From contig NZ_FOVJ01000008.1 in the NCBI RefSeq assembly GCF_900115125.1, positions 42,636-106,635 of the forward strand: a DNA stretch of 64,000 bases, given 5' to 3'. The stretch is from Nitrosospira briensis (GTDB lineage Bacteria > Pseudomonadota > Gammaproteobacteria > Burkholderiales > Nitrosomonadaceae). The translations under genes and the position numbers were made by a program. Position 1 is the first letter of the stretch; each line of letters starts with the position of its first letter. Of the stretch, positions 55,216 through 63,980 are shown one piece after another. The notes under the pieces were generated by a model. That model was given only the letters and a program-made list of their open reading frames with translations. It had not been told where the DNA came from and ran no database searches.

Positions 55216-56055
55216 ATGAAAATAAAATCAGCAGTACATTACGTGATATTCATTGCCGCATTATTTGTGGTAGCCGGCTGGAGTCGGCCTGGCAATGCTG
55301 CCTCACAAAAACTGGTTTTGACGGGCGCCAGCACAATTGCTCCGTTGGCTGGAGAGCTTGCCCGGCGCTTTGAATCGCTCCATCCCGGCGTGCGGGTGGA
55401 TGTGCAGACCGGTGGCTCTGCGCGAGGCGTTTACGATTCCCGCAAGGGAACTGCCGACATCGGCATGGTTTCCCGCAGCTTGAAACCTGAAGAGCAGGAT
55501 TTGCAAGCGCACACCATCGCCTGGGACGGGATCGGTATCATCCTCCATGCCAGCAATCCGGTCGCTTCGCTAAGCCGGCAACAAATCATTGATCTCTACA
55601 GCGGTAAAATCATTAACTGGAACGCTGTGGGTGGAAGAGACGCGCGCGTGACCGTAGTTAACAAGGCTGAGGGCCGCTCGACGCTTGAGCTGTTTCTGAC
55701 CTATGCGAAGCTGAAAAACAGCGACATAAAATCACATGTGGTAATTGGTGATAATTCGCAGGGGATAAAGACCGTAGCCGGCAATCCGAACGCCATTGGC
55801 TACGTATCGATAGGCGCGGCGGAATACGAAGCGGGACACGGCGTGCCTATCAAGTTAATGCCGCTGGACGGCGTCGCGGCGACCGTGGCGAATGTGCGCA
55901 ACGGCACTTTCCCGCTTTCACGGCCGCTCAATCTCGTAACGAGAACGCTACCGGAAGGACTGGCCCTGGAATTCATCGAGTTTGCTCGCTCCGGGCAGGT
56001 ACACGATCTGGTGGAGGCACAATATTTTGTCCCCGTCTCAGTCCTCCTCCATTGA
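55207..56055 (+). CDS. pstS: PstS-like phosphate-binding protein
   Basis: A 282-residue periplasmic substrate-binding protein with a signal peptide (to about residue 28) and the PBP-like domain of PstS family II: LTGASTIAPLAGELARRF for phosphate contact, GSARGVYDSRKGTADIGMVSR, and GIKTVAGNPNAIGYVSI. It should capture phosphate, and arsenate if not discriminated, for PstCAB. Two in-frame ATGs are possible (55207 and 55216). The upstream flavoprotein ends 12 bases before. It is shorter than many PstS proteins, consistent with a compact family II member. Confidence 0.9.
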   Translation: MRGMKIKSAVHYVIFIAALFVVAGWSRPGNAASQKLVLTGASTIAPLAGELARRFESLHPGVRVDVQTGGSARGVYDSRKGTADIGMVSRSLKPEEQDLQAHTIAWDGIGIILHASNPVASLSRQQIIDLYSGKIINWNAVGGRDARVTVVNKAEGRSTLELFLTYAKLKNSDIKSHVVIGDNSQGIKTVAGNPNAIGYVSIGAAEYEAGHGVPIKLMPLDGVAATVANVRNGTFPLSRPLNLVTRTLPEGLALEFIEFARSGQVHDLVEAQYFVPVSVLLH

Positions 56056-56887
56056 CGGGCTGATGCTTTGGCTGCTGCGCGGCGCAGCAGGTATCGCAGC
56101 GAGCGTTGTGTTGCTGATCCTCTTGTTCCTTGCGGTTGAGTCCTGGCCCGCGTTACGGCAAATATCAGCCGAGCGGTTTCTTGCCGACCCGTCCTGGAAT
56201 CCTGGAGAAGGCATGTACAACCTGGCGCCCATGCTGTCGGGCACGCTTTATGCCGCAGGCGGCGCATTGCTGCTGGCCACCCCGCTGGGCATCGCCTCGG
56301 CGCTGTTTATCGCGTTTTACGCCCCGCCGCATGGCGCAAGCATTTATCAGCATTTGGTCGAGCTGCTGGCCGGGATTCCGTCGGTGGTCTACGGGTTTTG
56401 GGGGCTGACCACGCTAGTGCCGCTGATCAATCAGCTGCATCCTCCCGGCGCCAGTCTGCTTGCTGGAATTCTGGTGCTGACACTGATGATACTGCCGACC
56501 GTCGCGCTCACCGCGCACGCCGCCCTGCTTGCCGTGCCTGCTGATTATTTGCGTGGTGCCGCAGCGTTAGGCATGTCACGCTGGGGCATGATTCAGGGCA
56601 TCGTTCTGCCATCGGCAAAAATGGGCATCGTCGCGGGAATCATTCTCGCCGCCGGCCGGGCTATCGGGGAAACCATGGCCGTGTTGATGGTCACAGGAAA
56701 TGTGGTGCAGCATGCCGCAAGCCTGTTCAATCCAATACGTACCCTCGCCGCCAATATTGCATTGGAAATGCCCTACGCCATGGGTGATCACCGCGCGGCC
56801 CTTTTTGTATCCGGCCTGGTACTCATGCTGTTCGTAATGGCGCTCTTGGGCCTTGCAGCATGGCTTGGCCCAAATCGCGATGCCTGA
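56027..56887 (+). CDS. pstC: Phosphate ABC transporter permease PstC
   Basis: A 286-residue permease with about six hydrophobic helices. The PstC-type region AERFLADPSWNPGEGMYNLAPMLSG follows the first helix, and the cytosolic coupling motif YLRGAAALGMSRWGMIQGIVLPSA with AGRAIGETMAVLMVTGN is clear. I prefer TTG 56027, which has GGAGG nine bases upstream, overlapping the pstS 3' end by 29 bases; ATG 56063 is possible but lacks a Shine-Dalgarno sequence and starts inside the first helix. Confidence 0.92.
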   Translation: MSPSQSSSIDGLMLWLLRGAAGIAASVVLLILLFLAVESWPALRQISAERFLADPSWNPGEGMYNLAPMLSGTLYAAGGALLLATPLGIASALFIAFYAPPHGASIYQHLVELLAGIPSVVYGFWGLTTLVPLINQLHPPGASLLAGILVLTLMILPTVALTAHAALLAVPADYLRGAAALGMSRWGMIQGIVLPSAKMGIVAGIILAAGRAIGETMAVLMVTGNVVQHAASLFNPIRTLAANIALEMPYAMGDHRAALFVSGLVLMLFVMALLGLAAWLGPNRDA

Positions 56888-57746
56888 AATGGCTACCCTG
56901 AAATCAATACACGCCTGTCGGGATCGCTTCGCGCAATTTGCCATCTACACCGCTGCTTTCATGGTTTGCGCTGCATTTGTATGGATATTGAGTGATCTCG
57001 TACTCGGCGGGGCAGCGCATCTTTCGTGGGATTTTCTTGTCGACTCGCCGCGGGATGCCGGTCGGGCCGGAGGCATCGGTCCGATTCTGGTTTCCACCGG
57101 CCTCGTCTTGATGGTTGCCCTGATGGCGGCTCTGCCGCTGGGATGGACGACCGCCGTGCTGCTCGCGGAATATATATCGGCCGACAGCAGTTTCGGCTAC
57201 GCGGTGCGCTATAGCCTGCACGTGCTTGCCTGCGTGCCATCCATCGTTTTCGGCCTGTTTGGCAATGCCTTTTTCAGCATCTATCTCGATATGGGGTTTT
57301 CCATATTATCCGGAGGACTGACCCTGGCCTGCATGCTGTTGCCTATTCTCATCAGTACCGCCGACGCCGGCCTGCGCGCGGTGCCCGATACGTATCGCCT
57401 TTCCGCTGCTGCGCTGGGGATGTCCCGCACAACAACCTTATTCCGGCTGCTTTTGCCGGCCGCCTCGCCGTCGCTGGCCGCTGGTCTGCTGTTGGGAACA
57501 GGACGTGCCGTTGCCGAAACCGCCGCGCTTCTGTTTACCAGTGGCTATGTCGATCGCATGCCAGGCTCTCTGCTGGATTCGGGCCGCACCCTGTCGATAC
57601 ATATTTTCGATTTATCGATGAATATACCCGGTGGCGATGCGCGCGCGCATGCTTCGGCGCTTGTGCTGATCACGGCGTTGTTGCTCCTCAATGTGGCTGC
57701 AATGCGGCTGGCTGCCGGATGGCAGCGCAGGAGGATAACGGAATGA
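56880..57746 (+). CDS. pstA: Phosphate ABC transporter permease PstA
   Basis: A 288-residue permease paired with PstC, with about six helices. The PstA-like segment SWDFLVDSPRDAGRAGGIGPILVST follows helix one, and the EAA-type loop is YRLSAAALGMSRTTTLFRLLLPAA then GTGRAVAETAALLFTSGY. The start ATG at 56880 overlaps the pstC stop by eight bases; ATG 56889 is also possible. Both lack strong Shine-Dalgarno sites, suggesting translational coupling. Confidence 0.92.
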   Translation: MPEMATLKSIHACRDRFAQFAIYTAAFMVCAAFVWILSDLVLGGAAHLSWDFLVDSPRDAGRAGGIGPILVSTGLVLMVALMAALPLGWTTAVLLAEYISADSSFGYAVRYSLHVLACVPSIVFGLFGNAFFSIYLDMGFSILSGGLTLACMLLPILISTADAGLRAVPDTYRLSAAALGMSRTTTLFRLLLPAASPSLAAGLLLGTGRAVAETAALLFTSGYVDRMPGSLLDSGRTLSIHIFDLSMNIPGGDARAHASALVLITALLLLNVAAMRLAAGWQRRRITE

Positions 57747-57794
57747 ACGCAAACAGGATCGCCAGTTCGAATGTGCCCCGGACCCCGGCAAGCC

Positions 57795-58646
57795 ATGTCT
57801 GAGCAAAAGCAAATGGCAGGCGAGGACAACATCGCCTATACGCTCGGGCCAATGCAGGCAGGGCCGATATGCTGCGACCCGCAACCCTTGATCCAGGTTG
57901 AGGACTTGTCTCTCCATTATGGCGCCAAAGCCGCGCTCGATCGCGTTACGCTGGATATCCATCGTGGTTGCATCACAGCGCTGATTGGCCCTTCCGGCTG
58001 CGGAAAAACGAGTTTCCTGTTATCCATCAACCGGCTTACCGACCTGATTCCCGGTTGCCGGATCACTGGACGCATCCGGATCGATGGCCGCGATATCCAC
58101 GATCCGCTCTGCGATGTGCAGACGTTGCGGCGGCGGATCGGTATGGTGTTCCAGAAGCCGATCCCGTTTCCACTTTCGATCCACCGGAACATCGAGCTGC
58201 CTTTACACGAACATGGCATAACGCGGCGGGCGGACACCGGACCCATCATCGAACAGGTGTTGCAAGATGTCGGGTTGTGGAATGAAGTGCATGACCGGTT
58301 GCACTCTCCTGCCCTGCGCCTGTCAGGCGGCCAGCAGCAGCGTCTCTGCATTGCTCGCGCGTTGGCGTTGAATCCCCATATTCTGCTGATGGACGAGCCA
58401 TGCAGCGCGCTCGACCCCCTTGCATCGGGCATAGTCGAAGACCTGATCAGCCGGCTAAGCGGCCGCTACACTATTGTCATTGTCACGCACAATCTGGCAC
58501 AAGCCGGCCGTATTGCGAATTACGCAGCGTTTTTCTGGACCAAGGGCCAGGCCGGGCAACTGGTCGAATTTGGCCGCTGCCGTCAAATTTTTGAGTCCCC
58601 CTCTCATGAACTTACCGCGGCTTATGTAAATGGCGTGAGAGGATGA
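57795..58646 (+). CDS. pstB: Phosphate ABC transporter ATPase PstB
   Basis: A 283-residue ATPase for PstCA. Walker A is GPSGCGKTSFLL, the PstB-type Q-loop is MVFQKPIPFPLSI, the signature is LSGGQQQRL and Walker B is ILLMDEPCSALDP. The N-terminus carries a 35-residue extension before the ATPase core. It is the last gene of the operon; no phoU follows, unlike typical pst operons. I use ATG 57795; ATG 57813 is an alternative. A hairpin of GAATTCC/GGAATTC lies about 70 bases after the stop. Confidence 0.93.
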   Translation: MSEQKQMAGEDNIAYTLGPMQAGPICCDPQPLIQVEDLSLHYGAKAALDRVTLDIHRGCITALIGPSGCGKTSFLLSINRLTDLIPGCRITGRIRIDGRDIHDPLCDVQTLRRRIGMVFQKPIPFPLSIHRNIELPLHEHGITRRADTGPIIEQVLQDVGLWNEVHDRLHSPALRLSGGQQQRLCIARALALNPHILLMDEPCSALDPLASGIVEDLISRLSGRYTIVIVTHNLAQAGRIANYAAFFWTKGQAGQLVEFGRCRQIFESPSHELTAAYVNGVRG

Positions 58647-59305
58647 TATCCGCTCCGCCACCATTCTTCCCAATGGAGCTGCTATTGACCAACAGCTTAC
58701 AGGTACAGGCCGGGAATTCCTGCATCACAAGTGTGGGAATTCTGGTTGTTTGCCAGCATTTCCAGTGGCTTCTTCACGCTTGACACCATGTTCACCATAA
58801 AGCATACTCTTGGCCTTCACGAAGTAACCAAAATGCATACCAGCGTGGTGAGTATGGGTATTACTAGTGGAATCGGAAGGATTATTTTCGATGTGACGCA
58901 TACAAGCAGTTCGAAGTGCCAGGTAAAAACGACGGTAAAGAAGGCCGTTGGCGACAACAGTCTTTAGCCATCGTACTTGTTTTGCATAGGGGAAGCACAA
59001 CGATCGCTATTTCAAGCAGTGCGCTAGTAGAGTCTTTATTTTTGTTCCGGCGCGTTCCCGATAGAAAGCCATAAAAGCATCACTTTTCTGTCGAATCCGG
59101 TTTCGTACCACGCTGTGAACAATATGGTTTGCGCTGTCCTTGTCGTGGCTTTTAGTGTCACCCGTCTGAAGAATTGCCTGAATATGAGTATCTGATTTGA
59201 ACCGGCGTCAAATATTTTTCCCGATCCGCCAGAGTTGTTGTCGACACATACCTCGTGATTTAACTGGGCACTACCGATGATATATATAGAAAGAAGGAGA
59301 ATATA
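58647..59305. other. 660-base gap before the sNOR cluster
   Basis: No gene I can support. Short frames on both strands (for example 58731-58967 plus and 58725-59000 minus) lack family similarity and Shine-Dalgarno support. A hairpin GAATTCC (58714-58720)/GGAATTC (58736-58742) without a T tract may end the pst transcript. The right end must carry the norS promoter; AAGAAGGAG stands directly before its ATG. I could not identify an NsrR or FNR site with confidence. Confidence 0.45.
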
Positions 59306-59833
59306 ATGCAAGAAACCGCGTGGATGGTTTCCCTTGTATTGATGTTGTTGATCACATTCGGAGTTATTTTTGTCGCAATCAATTCCGATAAACGCCAGGA
59401 AGACTATGGACCATTGGTGAAGAGTGCGTATGGTTTCCGCACCAAGCTGTTCTGGGCCGTTGCACTGGTGTTCCTGCCGGCAATGATTTTTAACCTCATG
59501 GACTTGCCGTATGATGTCAGTCGGGCCGCGGGCAAGGGTGCGCCACAGGTTATCAATGTAACCGGGCATATGTGGTATTGGGAAATGGACCGGGACGAGG
59601 TCAGCGTGGGACAACCGGTAGAAATCCACATTACCAGTGCCGACGTGAATCATGGCTTTGGTATTTACGATCCCAGTTTGCGACTGGTTGCGCAGGCTCA
59701 GGCTATGCCGGGCTATACAAACGTGATACGACACACCTTCGATAAGGAAGGGACGTACAGGGTGCTGTGCATGGAATATTGTGGTGTTGCGCATCACAAT
59801 ATGATGACCGAAATCAAAGTTGGCAAATCTTAG
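59306..59833 (+). CDS. norS: Cytochrome c oxidase subunit II-like protein of sNOR (NorS)
   Basis: A 175-residue protein with two N-terminal transmembrane helices (about 5-24 and 47-65) and a periplasmic cupredoxin domain. All dinuclear CuA ligands are present: His116 in ADVNHGFG, and Cys155, Glu157, Cys159, His163 and Met166 in LCMEYCGVAHHNM. The short length and gene order fit NorS, the electron-entry subunit of the alternative nitric oxide reductase (sNOR) of ammonia oxidisers, rather than a terminal oxidase. A strong Shine-Dalgarno (AAGAAGGAG) precedes it; norY follows after 12 bases. Confidence 0.88.
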   Translation: MQETAWMVSLVLMLLITFGVIFVAINSDKRQEDYGPLVKSAYGFRTKLFWAVALVFLPAMIFNLMDLPYDVSRAAGKGAPQVINVTGHMWYWEMDRDEVSVGQPVEIHITSADVNHGFGIYDPSLRLVAQAQAMPGYTNVIRHTFDKEGTYRVLCMEYCGVAHHNMMTEIKVGKS

Positions 59834-59845
59834 AGAGGAATAAGC

Positions 59846-61333
59846 ATGGCAAGCTATACCTATACCCCAACTCCCGATCAGGGGGCAAAGGCCGGCGTGC
59901 TGGCCTATCTGGTTATCTCAGCTGTTGTATTGCTGCTGATGATGCTTTTCGGCCTGCTCATGAGGATGGAGCAAGCACAGTTCATCTCCATCGGAGGGCT
60001 CTGGTTTTATAAACTTTTGACGTTGCACGGCGCAGGGATGGTGGGGATTGTGGCCTTGGCCGGAGCAGCTGTCATGTGGCATTTTCTCGGGCAATATGTG
60101 CAACTCACCCAAGGCATATTCATGGCGAACCTGGTCTTGTTCCTGACCGGTGTCGTCATGATTCTTGGCAGCGTTCTGGTTGGCGACTTCCACGCAGGAT
60201 GGACCTTTCTCTTTCCGCTGCCGGGGACCTCAATGGGCCTCTGGAGCCAAGGAGCTGCCGCCTCGTTCATGGGGGGCTTGCTGGTGATTGGCGTTGGCTT
60301 CGTGCTGCTGCATCTCGATATCGCCCGCGCCATCATCAAGCGTTACGGGGGCCTTGGGCGCGGGCTCGGCTGGCCGCAGCTTTTTGGTCCCGACGACGGC
60401 AATGCGCCGCCGCCAGCAGTTGTCGCCAGCACGATGGTGACAATCGTCAACCTGATCGGTCTGGTCGTCGGCGCCAGTATCCTCGTGATGATGCTCGTGA
60501 ATCTTTATGTCCCTACCTTTGAAATCGATGCCTTGCTGGCAAAGGGAATGATTTATTTCTTTGGCCATGTATTCATCAACGCGGTTATCTACATGGCTGT
60601 GATCGCGGTATATGAAATTCTGCCGCGCTACACCCAGCGCCCATGGAAATCGAACAAGGTGTTTCTGGCCTCCTGGACCGCTTCCACGATCATGGTCATG
60701 TTCATCTTCCCGCATCACCTTTTGATGGATTACGCTTTCCCCAAGTGGTTTCTGATCATGGGTCACATTATCGGCTACCTCAACACCTTCCCGATTCTGA
60801 TCGTGACCGGCTACGGTGCAATGATGATCGTGTACCGTTCGGGCATCCGTTGGGATATGTGCTCCAGGCTACTGTTCGTATCGCTTTTCGGCTGGGCCGT
60901 GGGCGCGATGCCGGCGTTTATCGACGGCACGATTACCGTCAACTACGTGATGCATAACACCTTGTGGGTACCGGGTCATTTTCATACGTATCTGATACTG
61001 GGTATGGTCGCAATGGTTTTCGGATTCATGTACTATCTTGGAAAGCCAGATGAGAATGCCAAGGATAGTCCCATTGACGTTGCGGCATTCTGGGGATTCG
61101 TTATCGGCACCATGGGTTTCACGATGAGCTTCCTCTATGGCGGAAAAGAAGGTGCGGCGCGACGCTACGCCGAGCATCTTCCGAATTGGGTGCCCTATGA
61201 CCGTCTTGGTTCGATATTTGCAATGTTGCTGATCGCTTCCGTGCTGGTGTTCATTTTCCGCTTTCTTGGCCGGTTGGGTTTGGCGCGGCGCGATTACCAG
61301 CGTGCCTCCCTGGCCCGAAGTATGGCTACATGA
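59846..61333 (+). CDS. norY: Heme-copper catalytic subunit of sNOR (NorY)
   Basis: A 495-residue, about 12-helix heme-copper subunit I. Visible ligands are His61 in LTLHGAGM (low-spin heme), His241 in FFGHVFIN (copper/iron site), His290-His291 in FPHHLLMDY and His378/His380 in VPGHFHTYL. In true oxidases the first copper ligand is followed by a cross-linked Tyr (HPEVY); here that position is Asn245, so the oxidase-type His-Tyr is missing. This supports nitric oxide reduction (2 NO to N2O), a common route of N2O release by ammonia oxidisers. AGAGGAA precedes the ATG. Confidence 0.9.
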   Translation: MASYTYTPTPDQGAKAGVLAYLVISAVVLLLMMLFGLLMRMEQAQFISIGGLWFYKLLTLHGAGMVGIVALAGAAVMWHFLGQYVQLTQGIFMANLVLFLTGVVMILGSVLVGDFHAGWTFLFPLPGTSMGLWSQGAAASFMGGLLVIGVGFVLLHLDIARAIIKRYGGLGRGLGWPQLFGPDDGNAPPPAVVASTMVTIVNLIGLVVGASILVMMLVNLYVPTFEIDALLAKGMIYFFGHVFINAVIYMAVIAVYEILPRYTQRPWKSNKVFLASWTASTIMVMFIFPHHLLMDYAFPKWFLIMGHIIGYLNTFPILIVTGYGAMMIVYRSGIRWDMCSRLLFVSLFGWAVGAMPAFIDGTITVNYVMHNTLWVPGHFHTYLILGMVAMVFGFMYYLGKPDENAKDSPIDVAAFWGFVIGTMGFTMSFLYGGKEGAARRYAEHLPNWVPYDRLGSIFAMLLIASVLVFIFRFLGRLGLARRDYQRASLARSMAT

Positions 61334-61356
61334 TGCAGGGCGCAACATAACATCCC

Positions 61357-61974
61357 ATGAGGAGCCCAGTTAAACGCGGCGTAATTGTGACATCGCTGGT
61401 CGTTTTGCTGGGCACCGGGGTTTTCTGGTGGGGTACGGACGGGTTTACTGCACTTACAGCGGAAACAGCCAGGCGTGTGGAAATTCTGCGTTCCCCGCGT
61501 CCTGTGCCAAATGTTACGCTTGAAGATCAGGATGGAAACATCTTCAAGTTGCAGGACTATCAGGGTAAACTTCTGGCAGTAGACTTCATCTTCACCCGGT
61601 GTACTACACTGTGTAGAAGCATGGGTATGATCTTCAAGCAAATTCGCGACCTCATCCCTGAGAAATCATTGGGGCGCGATTTTATGCTGATCAGTATCAG
61701 CTTTGACCCGGACCACGATGATCCGGCCAGTTTGAAGAAATATGGCCAGGCATATGGAGCGGACGGCGAGATCTGGCGGATCGCTCGGGTGCCTGACAAG
61801 GCGGAGCTCAAGGCTTTGCTCGAAGCCTTTGGCATCATCGTAATTCCGGACGAATTCGGAGGGTTTGAGCATAATACGGCCCTTCATCTCGTTGGTCGCG
61901 ATGGAAAGTTAAGGCTGATTAGCGACATTGATAAAGCGGTACCGTTTGCTGAAGAAGTCGTTGCGCTGCTATGA
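61357..61974 (+). CDS. senC: SCO1/SenC-type copper chaperone
   Basis: A 205-residue membrane-anchored copper protein. The N-terminal helix (about 10-25) anchors it; copper ligands are Cys82 and Cys86 in FTRCTTLC and His177 in NTALHLVG, with a thioredoxin-like fold (SISFDPDHDDPASLKKYG). It is the usual third gene of norSY-senC-orf1 and should help load CuA of NorS. It overlaps the next gene by four bases (ATGA). Confidence 0.92.
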   Translation: MRSPVKRGVIVTSLVVLLGTGVFWWGTDGFTALTAETARRVEILRSPRPVPNVTLEDQDGNIFKLQDYQGKLLAVDFIFTRCTTLCRSMGMIFKQIRDLIPEKSLGRDFMLISISFDPDHDDPASLKKYGQAYGADGEIWRIARVPDKAELKALLEAFGIIVIPDEFGGFEHNTALHLVGRDGKLRLISDIDKAVPFAEEVVALL

Positions 61975-62594
61975 AACGAGCTTTATCTCATCATTCTGGC
62001 AAAATCGGGCTTGGTCTCGGGGCATTCTATTTGCTTCTCGGAACGCCTATGGCGCGAGATTGGCTGGAGGCATCGATGAGCAGCCACATGCTGGTGCAGA
62101 TGCCCTTGCTGGCGGTAATCGGGATCGTAGCCTGTCGCATGCTGCCGGTCCGGTTGCAGGATTCCATTCTGGTCAAGGTCGGGGGCTCCGTGCCCTGCGT
62201 CATGGTGGCACTATTTGCTTCGAGCTACTGGATGCTTCCCCGGGCGCTGGATGCGGCATTGAATGATCCCCTGGCCGAGTTGGCAAAATTCCTCAGTCTA
62301 CCGCTTCTGGTCGGATTCCCTCTGGTCTTGGCGTGGAGGCGGCTCACTCTTATTGGCCGGGGTTTTGTCTGGACCAATTTCATCAGTATGCTCGCGGTCC
62401 TCGGCTGGCTATATATTGTAGCGCCCGTTCGTGTTTGCAACAGCTATCTGGTGAATGACCAGGAAAGTGCCGGCTGGTATATGGTCATAATTTCGGTGCT
62501 GATTTTCCTGTGGTGGCTCGGCACCTTAATGGTCGGTGGCGGCATGGGCCCGGATAAACATGATAGTAGCGGTTCGGGTACGACGCTCGCGTAA
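61971..62594 (+). CDS. Membrane protein of the sNOR cluster (orf1)
   Basis: A 207-residue hydrophobic protein with about six predicted transmembrane helices, for example FLSLPLLVGFPLVLAW and WYMVIISVLIFLWWLG. It has no recognised catalytic motif. Position (fourth in norS-norY-senC-orf1, overlapping senC by four bases) matches the conserved orf1 of sNOR clusters, whose role is unknown; assembly or anchoring is inferred. Confidence 0.82.
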   Translation: MKRALSHHSGKIGLGLGAFYLLLGTPMARDWLEASMSSHMLVQMPLLAVIGIVACRMLPVRLQDSILVKVGGSVPCVMVALFASSYWMLPRALDAALNDPLAELAKFLSLPLLVGFPLVLAWRRLTLIGRGFVWTNFISMLAVLGWLYIVAPVRVCNSYLVNDQESAGWYMVIISVLIFLWWLGTLMVGGGMGPDKHDSSGSGTTLA

Positions 62595-62629
62595 AACTAA
62601 AACTTTCGATTAGGAGAATAGAGAAAAGT

Positions 62630-63475
62630 ATGGACTACCATCCGCCGTTAAAACTAATGGAAGAGGTTGAGGCTGCCAGTAAAAAGAAAGCTGGCCTGCC
62701 TGTTGGCGGAATGCTGGTTAAAGGCTTCCTGTCAGGCGCCCTTCTCGCTTATGGCACCGCGCTGGCTTTCAAGTGTTCTGTGGGTTTTTCCGAAGGCGCC
62801 GCCGCACTCGTTGCGGGAGCAGTCTTTCCGGTAGGGTTCGCCATGATCATATTGCTCGGTATGGAACTTGCCACCGGCAACTTCGCCGTGCTGCCGGTGG
62901 GCGTCGTACGCGGCAAGGTAGCGCTCAACAAAATGTTTCGTAATTGGGGTTGGGTATACCTGGGAAATTTTTTCGGCTGCGTGTTTGTCGGTTTTCTGAT
63001 CGCCATTGCATTGACAGAAGCCTTTATCGAACCCCACGGAGCGCTCGGCGACAAAATCATCGCTGTGGCGATATCCAAAACGCTCGTTTATGAACACGCT
63101 GGAGCGAATGGATGGGTGACCGCGTTCGTCAAGGGCATACTATGTAACTGGATGGTTGCGCTTGGAACTATTCTGGGCATGATTTCCACATCGGCATTCG
63201 GCAAAATAGCCTCTATCTGGTTGCCGGTATCCACATTTTTCGCCTTGGCGTTTGAGCACTCGATCGTGAATATGTTCGTGATGCCAACTGCCATGCTGCT
63301 GGGTGCTGACATTACCGTCGGGCAATGGTTATTCTGGAACCAGATCCCGGTCACTTTGGGTAACATTGTCGGAGGCGCCGTATTCACAGGCCTGTTGCTG
63401 CATTACTGCTATAAGCCTGTTCCCCAGGCTACCGAGGAGAAGTCGGTACATAATGTAACCCGGACCGCGCCGTAA
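62630..63475 (+). CDS. Formate/nitrite transporter (FNT) family channel
   Basis: A 281-residue channel of the FocA/NirC family with six helices. Family segments include MELATGNFAVLPVG, NWGWVYLGNFFGCVFVG, CNWMVALGTILGM (FNT signature) and AFEHSIVNMFVMPTA with the central histidine. Nitrite or formate are the known substrates. Beside nitric oxide reductase in an ammonia oxidiser, nitrite movement is the more likely job. It begins 36 bases after orf1, with AGGAG upstream of the ATG, so it may belong to the same transcript. Confidence 0.92.
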   Translation: MDYHPPLKLMEEVEAASKKKAGLPVGGMLVKGFLSGALLAYGTALAFKCSVGFSEGAAALVAGAVFPVGFAMIILLGMELATGNFAVLPVGVVRGKVALNKMFRNWGWVYLGNFFGCVFVGFLIAIALTEAFIEPHGALGDKIIAVAISKTLVYEHAGANGWVTAFVKGILCNWMVALGTILGMISTSAFGKIASIWLPVSTFFALAFEHSIVNMFVMPTAMLLGADITVGQWLFWNQIPVTLGNIVGGAVFTGLLLHYCYKPVPQATEEKSVHNVTRTAP

Positions 63476-63980
63476 AGCATAAGAGCATATCCATCCCTGA
63501 AGAGGCATCTCCATCCTGGCGGGAGCCAGTGTCCGGCTATTTAAGGATATATTGCTAGTCCTTTTTCACCGTGAATTCCATTTAGACAGAAAATACGCGA
63601 GCAAGCAGCATAGATTTAGGCACGCTTGCTCGCGATAGCGCTATTGCTATTAACTGCTCAATGCCGATTCCGGCAAGCTTCCTGCACCGGAACATCTCGC
63701 CTTCCTGTCCGACAGGGATGTCCAGCTTTAATACATCCTATCGATCTGTTTTTATCTGGGATCACACCTCAATTTTCTTGACACCCGAGTATCTGGCGGG
63801 TAGTCTACGCGGTGTTTCAGGGAGGGCCTGGGGACAGCCCTGGGTTTTTGTCGGACAAGACAGGCATCGTGAGAATAGGGACGGTCTGGTTTTCTGCGCG
63901 GGATAGAGCGTTTTCAGGCAGGCAAGAGCCCACTGTTAGCGAAGCACAACGAATATCAAAACGGAGTAAAGGAGAGAGAA
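63476..63980. other. 500-base gap after the FNT gene
   Basis: Contains the hairpin at 63596-63634 and otherwise no gene I can support. A plus-strand frame at 63661-63906 has no Shine-Dalgarno sequence or recognisable family. The end of the region carries the AAAGGAGAGAG ribosome-binding site of the gene that starts at 63981. Confidence 0.5.
63596..63634. terminator. Perfect 11-bp hairpin after the FNT gene
   Basis: CGCGAGCAAGC (63596-63606) and GCTTGCTCGCG (63624-63634) are perfect complements around a 17-base loop. No T tract follows on either side, so a terminator or other RNA/DNA structure is possible. It lies 120 bases after the FNT stop. Confidence 0.5.

Noticed and set aside
58731..58967. 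78-residue plus-strand ORF after pstB
   Set aside because: No Shine-Dalgarno sequence and no family resemblance; overlaps an equally long minus frame.
59036..59797. 253-residue minus-strand ORF opposite norS
   Set aside because: Overlaps norS with its full CuA site; no independent support.
59306..61333. Call as ordinary aa3-type cytochrome oxidase
   Set aside because: Short subunit II, missing cross-link Tyr in subunit I and the senC-orf1 neighbours fit sNOR better.
63661..63906. 81-residue plus-strand ORF near the right edge
   Set aside because: No ribosome-binding site, low similarity to any family, in a gap with a hairpin.
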